Origin: Clostridioides difficile
GTDB taxonomy: Bacteria > Bacillota > Clostridia > Peptostreptococcales > Peptostreptococcaceae
Assembly: GCA_012955965.1 (NCBI GenBank)
Contig: JABBZI010000019.1
Coordinates: 19,574-83,573 of the forward strand
Reading direction: 5' to 3'
Length of the DNA: 64,000 nt
Below the pieces are notes generated by a model. The model saw nothing but the letters and a program-made list of their open reading frames with translations, was not told the DNA's origin and ran no database searches. How positions within the stretch are numbered: position 1 is the first letter of the stretch; every line of letters begins with the position of its first letter. Position numbers and translations under genes: made by a program. This document shows positions 57,196 through 64,000 of the stretch, in pieces.

Positions 57196-60102
57196 TTGAA
57201 GTTAAAAACCTTTCAACTGATTCTGATTGTTTGTATGATTTTTCTTTCTTTTCCAATAGAACTTGACTCTGCTTCAGATAAGGTTCCAATTAAAGTCGGA
57301 TATTATGATGATGGTGATTATATGAGTCGAAATGAAAATGGTGAGTATATAGGGTTTAATTTTGAATATTTGCAGGAAATTAATAAATACACTAACTGGA
57401 AATATGAAATAGTAGATTGTAAAAGTTGGGAAAATGCTTTTGAAATGTTAAAATCAGGTGAGATAGATGTTCTTCCTAGTGTCTATTATACAAAAGAGCG
57501 TACAAAAGAAATGCTTTTTCCAACACTGCCAATGTGTAATATTTATACAACTTTAAATGTAAGAGTGGATGATACTCGTTATGATTATGAGGATTTTGAT
57601 TCTTTTCAAGATATGAAAGTGGGTGTTATTAGTAATAGTAAAGATGCTGAAAACTTTAAAAAATATTGTAAAACAAATGATTTTAAAGTTCAAATTGTAT
57701 CTTATAAAGAAACACATGATTTGTTAAGAGATTTAGAAAATGGAAACTTAGATGGTGTTGCTATAACACATCTTGGTCGGACTAGTACATTTAAAAGTGT
57801 AGCACAATTTTCTCCAGAGCCACTTTACACTGTGGTTTCAAACCATAAGCCAGATTTATTATCTCAACTAAATTCTGCTTTGAATACATTGACACTTAGG
57901 AATTCTAGTTATGAAACAAAATTATACAATAAGTATTTTTCTATAAGTACTGCTCAGAAGCCAGTATTTACAAAAGATGAGCAAGAATATATACAACAAT
58001 CTGGTGAAATTTCAGCTGTTTATGATGTTACAAAGATTCCACTAGAATATAGTGATTCTAAAACAGGAGAGTTTTCTGGTGTGGTTGCTGATTTATTCAA
58101 GGCAATTACAAATAACACTGGTTTGAAATTTAGATTTGTTTCTGCAAAGAATTATAATGAAGCACTTCAATTATCAAAAGATTCTAGCATATCTGTAGTT
58201 TGTGGTATGGAAAACGATTATATCAATAACAAAAAAAACAATATAAGAACAACACAGTATTATTTGCATGCTCCAGTAGTTTTAGTTAGTGGAGAAAAAG
58301 AAAATGAAATTAAAAAAGTGGCAGCTGTAAATGGTTCTTTGATTGGAGAAAATATTACTAAAGATGGGAAACTGGATAGAACCATAGAATATTATAATTC
58401 TCCAAAAGAATGTTTTGATGCTGTATTAAAGAATAAAGTTGATGCTGTTTATGTAAATACTTATATTGCAGATTATCTATTATCCAATTCTCGTTATGAA
58501 AAATTTTCTGTTTCAACTTTAACAAACTATGCAGAAGAAATAAGTATTGGTATTTCTGATTCTGCAGATTCAAGGTTGTTTTCTATACTAGATAAATGTA
58601 TTCAATACATGTCAACAGAAGAAATGGACAGAATAATTTTAAAAAATACAATAGATCAATATGATATAACTTGGCAAGATATTATTCATCAGCATCCGAT
58701 GGCAATTATTGGAGGAATTATTATAATATCAGTTATTATTATTATACTTTTGAGTTTTCTGCTTTTATTAAAGTCAAAAAATAACAAGCGTATCGAGAGT
58801 TTGTTATACCGAGATAGTCTTACAGGGATTTGGAATTTAAATAAATTTTCTAAAGAAGCTATTGAGAGTTTAAGAAATGCAGAAGGTGGTTTATATGTGA
58901 TTGTTTATTTAGATATAAAACAATTTCGAATGATTAATGATACTTTAGGATTTTCAGAAGGAGATGAAATACTTTGTGCATTAGCTAAAGTTTTACAAAA
59001 CACTGTCTCTTCTGAAGAATCTTGTGCTCGCGTTTCTGCAGACCAATTTGTTATGTTATTAAAATACAATAGTTGGGATTGCTTAAAAGAACGTCTCTTT
59101 AAGATTGACACTCAACTAAATGATTGGATAGAAAAAATGAGAAAAGCTTACCAACTTATTCTTGTATTTGGCGTATACATAGTAAATGAAGTTGAAAAAC
59201 ATGATATATCTCTCATGCTTGACCTAGCAAATTATGCGAGAAGAAATACAGAAATAACACACAGAAGTTGTATTGTGCTTTATGATATGGCTATGAGAGA
59301 GGAAGGATTACACCAAAGAAACTTAACAGATAGGATGCAAATAGCATTAGAACATGGAGAGTTTATTCCATACTTTCAACCAAAGGTAGACATGAATACA
59401 AATAGATTGGTAGGAAGTGAAGCACTAGTAAGATGGAATTATCCAGATAAAGGTATAATAAGTCCTGGAGAATTCATTCCTTATTTTGAAAAAAACGGAT
59501 TTGTGGTAGAAATTGACTTTTATATCTATGAGGAAGTTTGCAAAATGTTAAAGAGATGGATGGATTTAGGATTAAATATTAGTCCAGTATCTTGTAATTT
59601 TTCCAGAATTCATTTTAATAATGAGGGTTTCTCAGAAAGATTGATAGAAATAGCAGATTCATATAAAATACCTCATAAATACCTTGAAATAGAAGTCACA
59701 GAAAGCATTTTTATTGAAAATCTTAATCAGATTTCGAGTCATTTTAATCAACTAAAAGAATCAGGATTTCCTATTTCTATAGATGATTTTGGTTCTGGAT
59801 ATTCATCTCTTGGTTTATTACAACAATTTTCTATTGATATAATTAAGTTAGACCGTACATTTATACAAACAGGAATGCATGGTAGTCGTGAACAAGCTGT
59901 TGTGTGTGGGGTGGTAAATATAGCAAAAGAATTAAATATGAAAGTTATATGTGAAGGGGTAGAAAGTATAGAACAAGTGAGGATACTAAAAGAAATTGGA
60001 TGTTATTTAGCACAAGGATATTTTTATGCAAAGCCAATGCCACAGGATGATTTTGAGCAATTATTAAAAAATCCTGTACTGGAAATTAAATCAAATGTTT
60101 AA
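57196..60102 (+). CDS. Probable c-di-GMP phosphodiesterase (SBP3-SBP3-TM-GGDEF*-EAL)
   Basis: A 968-residue protein. The signal peptide (1-26) and two tandem family-3 solute-binding-like domains (about 28-250 and 265-490) give an extracellular BvgS-like sensor. A membrane segment lies at about 500-523, then a degenerate GGDEF domain (about 537-700; the signature is SADQF, so not a cyclase), then an EAL domain (about 718-960). In the EAL domain the catalytic residues are all visible: SEALVRW, SCNFSR, IEVTES, IDDFGSGYSS, KLDRTF and CEGVES. It should hydrolyse c-di-GMP. The start is TTG with a strong GAGGGAGGGGG site; TATAAT (57160-57165) lies upstream. It lies inside an inverted-repeat element. 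Confidence 0.92.
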   Translation: MKLKTFQLILIVCMIFLSFPIELDSASDKVPIKVGYYDDGDYMSRNENGEYIGFNFEYLQEINKYTNWKYEIVDCKSWENAFEMLKSGEIDVLPSVYYTKERTKEMLFPTLPMCNIYTTLNVRVDDTRYDYEDFDSFQDMKVGVISNSKDAENFKKYCKTNDFKVQIVSYKETHDLLRDLENGNLDGVAITHLGRTSTFKSVAQFSPEPLYTVVSNHKPDLLSQLNSALNTLTLRNSSYETKLYNKYFSISTAQKPVFTKDEQEYIQQSGEISAVYDVTKIPLEYSDSKTGEFSGVVADLFKAITNNTGLKFRFVSAKNYNEALQLSKDSSISVVCGMENDYINNKKNNIRTTQYYLHAPVVLVSGEKENEIKKVAAVNGSLIGENITKDGKLDRTIEYYNSPKECFDAVLKNKVDAVYVNTYIADYLLSNSRYEKFSVSTLTNYAEEISIGISDSADSRLFSILDKCIQYMSTEEMDRIILKNTIDQYDITWQDIIHQHPMAIIGGIIIISVIIIILLSFLLLLKSKNNKRIESLLYRDSLTGIWNLNKFSKEAIESLRNAEGGLYVIVYLDIKQFRMINDTLGFSEGDEILCALAKVLQNTVSSEESCARVSADQFVMLLKYNSWDCLKERLFKIDTQLNDWIEKMRKAYQLILVFGVYIVNEVEKHDISLMLDLANYARRNTEITHRSCIVLYDMAMREEGLHQRNLTDRMQIALEHGEFIPYFQPKVDMNTNRLVGSEALVRWNYPDKGIISPGEFIPYFEKNGFVVEIDFYIYEEVCKMLKRWMDLGLNISPVSCNFSRIHFNNEGFSERLIEIADSYKIPHKYLEIEVTESIFIENLNQISSHFNQLKESGFPISIDDFGSGYSSLGLLQQFSIDIIKLDRTFIQTGMHGSREQAVVCGVVNIAKELNMKVICEGVESIEQVRILKEIGCYLAQGYFYAKPMPQDDFEQLLKNPVLEIKSNV

Positions 60103-60212
60103 GGTGTACGTTTATTATAAATAAAGTTTATGTTCTAAGTAAAATTATGCATGATAAATAAAGGTATAAAAATAGCATTTTTTCAGATAATATTTTATTA
60201 TAAATAATAAAT

Positions 60213-60338
60213 TTAGAATACTTTTTTAGTATATCTATTGGAAGATGACTCTATCTTTGTACCATCAATAAATAGAGTGTTCTTTGAAATCCCTTTATTA
60301 TTTTCAAGAAAGTTTGTAAACTGAATTATATTATACAA
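60213..60338 (-). pseudogene. IS1182-type transposase, internal fragment
   Basis: Forty-one codons on the minus strand from TTG at 60338, inside the right repeat. Residues give FTNFLENNKGISKNTLFIDG and TKIESSSNRYTKK, which match the first catalytic Asp region (FIDGTKIEA) of IS1182 transposases. The sequence that should separate it from the start is lost: the N-terminal part found on the left side is not here. It is a decayed copy in the opposite direction to the left fragment. Confidence 0.75.
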
Positions 60339-60430
60339 GAATCTCAAGTTCTTTTGAACTTGGGATTTGCTTTTTTGTACAAAAAAGGGCGTAGCACTAT
60401 TTTCTAGTGCGACAGCCCCATTCTTTTTAT
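60329..60430 (-). repeat. Right 102-bp inverted repeat of the element
   Basis: Reverse complement of 56781-56882 with about 90% identity by eye. It ends 12 bases before the stop of the hydrogenase-like gene on the minus strand. Confidence 0.85.
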
Positions 60431-60441
60431 AAAAATTAAGT

Positions 60442-61938
60442 CTATCTTTCTAAAGTCACATCTTCAAATTCTTTAATTTTATCATTAGATAAAACACTCT
60501 TTTTAGTCGATTGTCCATTTTTTCTATCAAAGGTATTCTTAGCTTTTGCACCTGATAAAAACTTACCAGCTCCATTAATACATCCTTCTTCACACATCAT
60601 TCCTTCTATAAAGTTACCCTCTAATCTACCCAATTTAGCCATTGTCATTGCTTTTTTAATTTGTCTTGGACCAGATACTTTTATAGGCTCAAAATCAAAA
60701 CTAATTCCCTTCTCAGCAATATAGTTTTGTATTGATTTAGTTAGACCTCCAGATGCTCCAAATCCTCTTCCAAAAATTGACCCATCATTTATATCTTCAT
60801 TTGAACATTTTGATAAATCTATATTAAATGATTCAAACAATGCCATTAACTCTTCAAAGGTAAGCACATAGTCTACTGCATCTTTTAGACATTCATCTGT
60901 TGCTTCACTCTTCTTGGCTGTACATGGACCTATAAATACAATTTTAGCATCAGAATCAATTTTTTTTACCAATCTTCCTGTTGCTACCATAGGAGATACT
61001 GTAGATGATATTTTATCTTTTTCATCTGGATACATCTTCTCTATGTACTTAAAAAATCCAGGACAACATGAATTTGTCATGTAATCATCTCCAGATTTTA
61101 TTCTCTCAATAAATTCATTACTTTCATGAACTGTAACTGCATCTGCCCCACAAGAAGCTTCTATCATATCCACAAATCCCAATGACTTTATAGCATTTTT
61201 TAATTGTCCATATGTAATATTACTATCAATTTGACCTGTTATAGCTGGAGCTACTATTGCATACATTTTTTCCTTCTTTGCAAGTTTTTTTGCAACAGGT
61301 GCTATCAAGCTTTTATCAGATATTGCTCCAAATGGACATGCTGACATACATGCTCCACAATTTATACAATCACCTTCATGTATCATCGCTTTCATAGTAT
61401 TTCTATTAAAATCCAATGCCCCTGTTGGACAGACGCTCTTGCAAGGTCTTACAACTTCAGATATAGCATCATATTGACAGGAACTTTTGCACATTCCACA
61501 AGCTTTACATAAATCATGATTTATATATGCTCTTCCGTTTATGTAAGAAATTGCCCCAAATTTACATGCTTCTTTACATCTATGTGCTAGACAACCTCTA
61601 CAAAGTTCTGTAACTGTAAATTCATTTATTGGGCATCTATCACAGGCTGCTTCCACTATATATATAATTTGCTCATCTGTATCTAAATTTACTAAATCTG
61701 GATTTATATCTCCATATTTACTATTTGGTGTTAAACTTAATGCAAGTTGTGCTCTTTCAAGAACTACCTCTCTCTCCTTATAAACACAACATCTATATCT
61801 TGCCTTTTCTCCTTTGATTATTTCATATGGAATTTTTTCTATATTTTCTTTTGTTAAATTTTCTTCAATCGATAATCTTGCTACTGCTGTTAAAACTTCA
61901 TGCTTCAACCTTTTTAGTTGCGTTTCAAACTCAAACAT
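60442..61938 (-). CDS. Monomeric [FeFe]-hydrogenase-like protein, copy 1
   Basis: A 498-residue protein. Two regions of ferredoxin-type Cys clusters lie at about 100-205 (CRGCLAHRCKEACKFG; CKACGMCKSSCQYD; CINCGACMSACPFG) before the H-cluster domain (about 225-470). H-cluster motifs are TNSCCPGFFKYIEK (L1), IGPCTAKKSEA (L2) and EGMMCEEGCINGAGK (L3). They resemble the group B clostridial [FeFe]-hydrogenases. The ATG has GGAGG 7 bases upstream. The last 12 bases of the element repeat precede its stop. It may exchange electrons between ferredoxin and protons; activity is inferred. Confidence 0.9.
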   Translation of the reverse strand: MFEFETQLKRLKHEVLTAVARLSIEENLTKENIEKIPYEIIKGEKARYRCCVYKEREVVLERAQLALSLTPNSKYGDINPDLVNLDTDEQIIYIVEAACDRCPINEFTVTELCRGCLAHRCKEACKFGAISYINGRAYINHDLCKACGMCKSSCQYDAISEVVRPCKSVCPTGALDFNRNTMKAMIHEGDCINCGACMSACPFGAISDKSLIAPVAKKLAKKEKMYAIVAPAITGQIDSNITYGQLKNAIKSLGFVDMIEASCGADAVTVHESNEFIERIKSGDDYMTNSCCPGFFKYIEKMYPDEKDKISSTVSPMVATGRLVKKIDSDAKIVFIGPCTAKKSEATDECLKDAVDYVLTFEELMALFESFNIDLSKCSNEDINDGSIFGRGFGASGGLTKSIQNYIAEKGISFDFEPIKVSGPRQIKKAMTMAKLGRLEGNFIEGMMCEEGCINGAGKFLSGAKAKNTFDRKNGQSTKKSVLSNDKIKEFEDVTLER

Positions 61939-62135
61939 AAGTAATCCTCCCTATAATTCACATCTTTTTTACTATATTTCTACTATTATATACATTGTAT
62001 TTTCATTTATTTCCATAAATTATTATAACACAGGCGTATACTTTGTTAAGTTATATACAAAATATTATATATGTAATTTTTATTTTAGATATATATAATT
62101 TTTATTTTAAATTACTAAATAGTCAAAAATAAAAA

Positions 62136-62177
62136 TAGAGTTGTCCAAAAGTCAAACCGCAACTTAGAACAACTCTA
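62136..62177 (-). terminator. Terminator between the two hydrogenase-like genes
   Basis: TAGAGTTGT (62136-62144) pairs with ACAACTCTA (62169-62177), and the A-run before 62136 gives a T-run on the minus strand. It lies 25 bases past the stop of the second copy and separates the transcripts. Confidence 0.7.
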
Positions 62178-62201
62178 TACAATATGTATTTTATATTCTT
62201 T

Positions 62202-63692
62202 TTATTTTTCTAAATTTATATTACTAAAATCTTTTATCTTAGTATTTGCTAAGACACTCTTCTTAGTTGATTGAGAATTTTTTCTATCAAAAGTGGCTTT
62301 AACCTTTGCACCTGATAAGAACTTACCAGAACCGTTTATACATCCGCCTTCACACATCATTCCCTCTATAAAGTTACCTTCTAATTTTCCTAAATTAGCC
62401 ATAGTCATAGTTTTCTTGATTTCTCTTGCACCAGAAATCTTTACAGGTTCAAAGTTAACACCTATACCTTTTTCAGCAAGATAATTCTCTATAGCTTTTG
62501 TAAGACCTCCAGCAGCTCCAAAACCTCTTCCAAATATTGATGCGTCATCTATATCTTCATTTGAACACTTAGCTAAGTCTATATCAAATGCCTCAAATAA
62601 TGCCATTATTTCTTCAAAAGTCAGTACATAATCCACTGCACCCTTTAATTCTTTCTTGGCTGCCTCACTCTTTTTAGCTGTACATGGTCCTATAAATACA
62701 ACCTTAGCATCTGGCTCATAACTTTTTATAAATCTTCCACTAGCTATCATAGGAGATACTGTAGATGATATTTTTCCTACATGATTTGGGAATGTCTTTT
62801 CTATGTAACCAACAAATCCTGGGCAACAAGAATTTGTCATAAAAGATTCTCCTTTTTCCATTCTTTCAGCAAACTCTAAGCTTTCATGCACTGTAACTGC
62901 ATCTGCTCCACAAGCAGCTTCTAGTACATCTACAAATCCTAATGATTTTATAGCATTCTTTATTTGACCATATGTAACATTTGCCTCAACTTGACCTGTT
63001 ATAGCAGGGGCTACTACTGCATACATTTTTTCATTTTGAACTAATTGTCTTGCTACAGGAGCTATCAAACTCTTATCAGATATTGCTCCAAATGGGCAGG
63101 CTGACATACATGCACCACAGTTTAAACACTTATCTTCATGTATCATAGCTTTCATATTCTCTCTATCAAATCCTAAGGCATTAGTTGGGCATACACTCTT
63201 GCATGGTCTAACAACCTCTGAGATGGCATCATATTGACAAGCTTTTTTACACATTCCACAAGCCTTACATAATTCATGATTTATATAAGCCATTCCTCCG
63301 ACATGTGTTATAGCACCAAATTTACAGGCTTCTTTACATCTATGTGCTAGGCATCCTCTACAAATATCAGTTACTGTAAATTCATTTATTGGACAACTAT
63401 CACATGCAGCCTCCAAAATATATATAATTTGTTCATCTTCTCCTATATCCATTGTATCTAAATCTATTTTATCTTGACCTGGTTCTAAACCCATACTTAC
63501 ATTTACTCTCTCAGATATTATGGCTCTTTCTTTATAAACACAACATCTGTATGTAGGTTTCTCACCTTTTATTATTTCATATTGAATATTATCCATTGCT
63601 TCTCTTGTAAGGTTATCTTCTTTTCCAAGTCTAGCTATTGCCGTTAAAACATCATGTCTTAATTTGTGTATTTGTGTTTCAAATTGAAACAT
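62202..63692 (-). CDS. Monomeric [FeFe]-hydrogenase-like protein, copy 2
   Basis: 496 residues from the ATG at 63692, which has GGGGGTGG seven bases before it; a longer frame from 63731 covers the site. The Cys and H-cluster motifs match copy 1 closely (CKACGMCKKACQYD, TNSCCPGFVGYIEK, IGPCTAKKSEA, EGMMCEGGCINGSGK). The two proteins are tandem paralogues, so they arose by duplication; the difference in L1 (GFFK to GFVG) is modest. An extended -10 TGTTATAAT lies at 63730-63738. Confidence 0.9.
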   Translation of the reverse strand: MFQFETQIHKLRHDVLTAIARLGKEDNLTREAMDNIQYEIIKGEKPTYRCCVYKERAIISERVNVSMGLEPGQDKIDLDTMDIGEDEQIIYILEAACDSCPINEFTVTDICRGCLAHRCKEACKFGAITHVGGMAYINHELCKACGMCKKACQYDAISEVVRPCKSVCPTNALGFDRENMKAMIHEDKCLNCGACMSACPFGAISDKSLIAPVARQLVQNEKMYAVVAPAITGQVEANVTYGQIKNAIKSLGFVDVLEAACGADAVTVHESLEFAERMEKGESFMTNSCCPGFVGYIEKTFPNHVGKISSTVSPMIASGRFIKSYEPDAKVVFIGPCTAKKSEAAKKELKGAVDYVLTFEEIMALFEAFDIDLAKCSNEDIDDASIFGRGFGAAGGLTKAIENYLAEKGIGVNFEPVKISGAREIKKTMTMANLGKLEGNFIEGMMCEGGCINGSGKFLSGAKVKATFDRKNSQSTKKSVLANTKIKDFSNINLEK

Positions 63693-63729
63693 TTTAATAC
63701 CACCCCCGTAAATGATTTTATACGATACC

Positions 63730-63738
63730 ATTATAACA
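63730..63738 (-). promoter_or_regulatory. Extended -10 of the second hydrogenase-like gene
   Basis: Minus-strand TGTTATAAT, with no good -35. It is 38 bases upstream of the ATG at 63692. The rest of the 308-base end region 63693-64000 is AT-rich and shows no gene, repeat or RNA that I can support. Confidence 0.5.
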
Positions 63739-64000
63739 CAATATTTCCTTTTATTAATATATACATAAAATATTATATGTTTAAATTTTATTTTATCGAA
63801 TATATATAGTATTTTTCTATTTTATTATATAATAATATTGATATTTCTGAAATTTCACTATTTTTATTTTGAATTTTTAATCGAATATATAATTTTTTTT
63901 ATTATAATTTTTAATTTTGTTTTTTATTCTCATTCCTTTTTGTTACATTTTTTGATATTAAATTCATTTTTCATATTCATAATTTTATTCTATTTGTTAT

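Larger units (their letters stand above)
56781..60430. mobile_element. Inverted-repeat-bounded element carrying a c-di-GMP phosphodiesterase
   Basis: A 3650-base segment bounded by 102-bp inverted repeats. Inside the left repeat a transposase N-terminus begins on the plus strand; inside the right repeat a transposase fragment reads on the minus strand. The intact EAL-domain gene lies between. The layout looks like two inverted, decayed IS1182-type copies, or a rearranged one, enclosing a passenger gene. I cannot see a target duplication, and transposition is now unlikely because the transposase is broken. Confidence 0.7.

Noticed and set aside
1..64000. CRISPR array, tRNA, rRNA and phage genes
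   Set aside because: I scanned for regularly spaced direct repeats, cloverleaf-like segments and phage structural genes and saw none.

Overview
The window reads as chromosomal DNA of a low-GC, anaerobic Firmicute of the Peptostreptococcaceae, most likely Clostridioides difficile or a very close relative. This rests on the AT-rich composition, strong GGAGG ribosome binding sites, frequent TTG/GTG starts, a leucine T-box, many c-di-GMP genes, ferredoxin-rich [FeFe]-hydrogenase proteins, and an IS1182-type transposase remnant. The species call comes from gene content and memory of the families, not from a database search. Most genes lie on the minus strand. The exceptions on the plus strand are mainly in the first 15 kb, plus one c-di-GMP gene near 57-60 kb. 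I saw no tRNA, rRNA, CRISPR array or phage.
Layout. 1-5.5 kb: the 3' part of a MerR-type regulator, a SnoaL-like protein, an amidohydrolase divergent from a PucR-type activator with a perfect palindromic operator, an XRE regulator with a membrane protein partner, and a truncated DUF2185 gene ending in a long palindrome. 5.6-10.5 kb: a membrane diguanylate cyclase, a two-component system with an 11-bp tandem box upstream, and a small membrane protein. 10.6-13.4 kb: nagR-nagA-nagB for amino-sugar use, with two tandem 12-bp operators abutting the -10 box. 13.6-16 kb: CvfB-like S1 protein and small genes. 16.2-18.8 kb: two-subunit class I fumarase plus malic enzyme, a fumarate-malate-pyruvate route. 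19-24 kb: YbaK deacylase, an ABC importer of unknown substrate, and a YgiQ radical SAM protein. 24.3-27.9 kb: a 1182-residue PAS/GGDEF/GAF/PAS protein. 28.6-32.1 kb: serC-like aminotransferase, serA and DUF1015. 33.3-38.3 kb: leuA-leuC-leuD-leuB behind a consensus promoter, a CodY-like box and a T-box. 38.4-42.5 kb: PHP protein, four-S1-domain protein and a MATE exporter. 42.7-46 kb: a four-gene membrane cluster (polytopic protein, UbiA of the phosphoribosyl-polyprenyl type, HAD phosphatase, small export protein). 46.3-55.6 kb: Fe-S aldo/keto reductase, CDF transporter, OpuC osmoprotectant importer, DNA polymerase IV, UPF0371 protein and small proteins. 55.8-60.4 kb: MBL-fold protein, then a c-di-GMP phosphodiesterase enclosed by 102-bp inverted repeats with transposase fragments. 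60.4-63.7 kb: two tandem monomeric [FeFe]-hydrogenase-like genes.
Function. Carbon and amino-acid metabolism (amino sugars, malate/fumarate, serine, leucine) sit beside a c-di-GMP layer with two probable cyclases and one probable phosphodiesterase. The candidates I find most worth following are the inverted-repeat-bounded phosphodiesterase, the UbiA/HAD/membrane-protein cluster as a possible lipid-linked pentose pathway, and DUF1015, which carries a ParB/serine-kinase-like DGHHR motif, in the serine operon.
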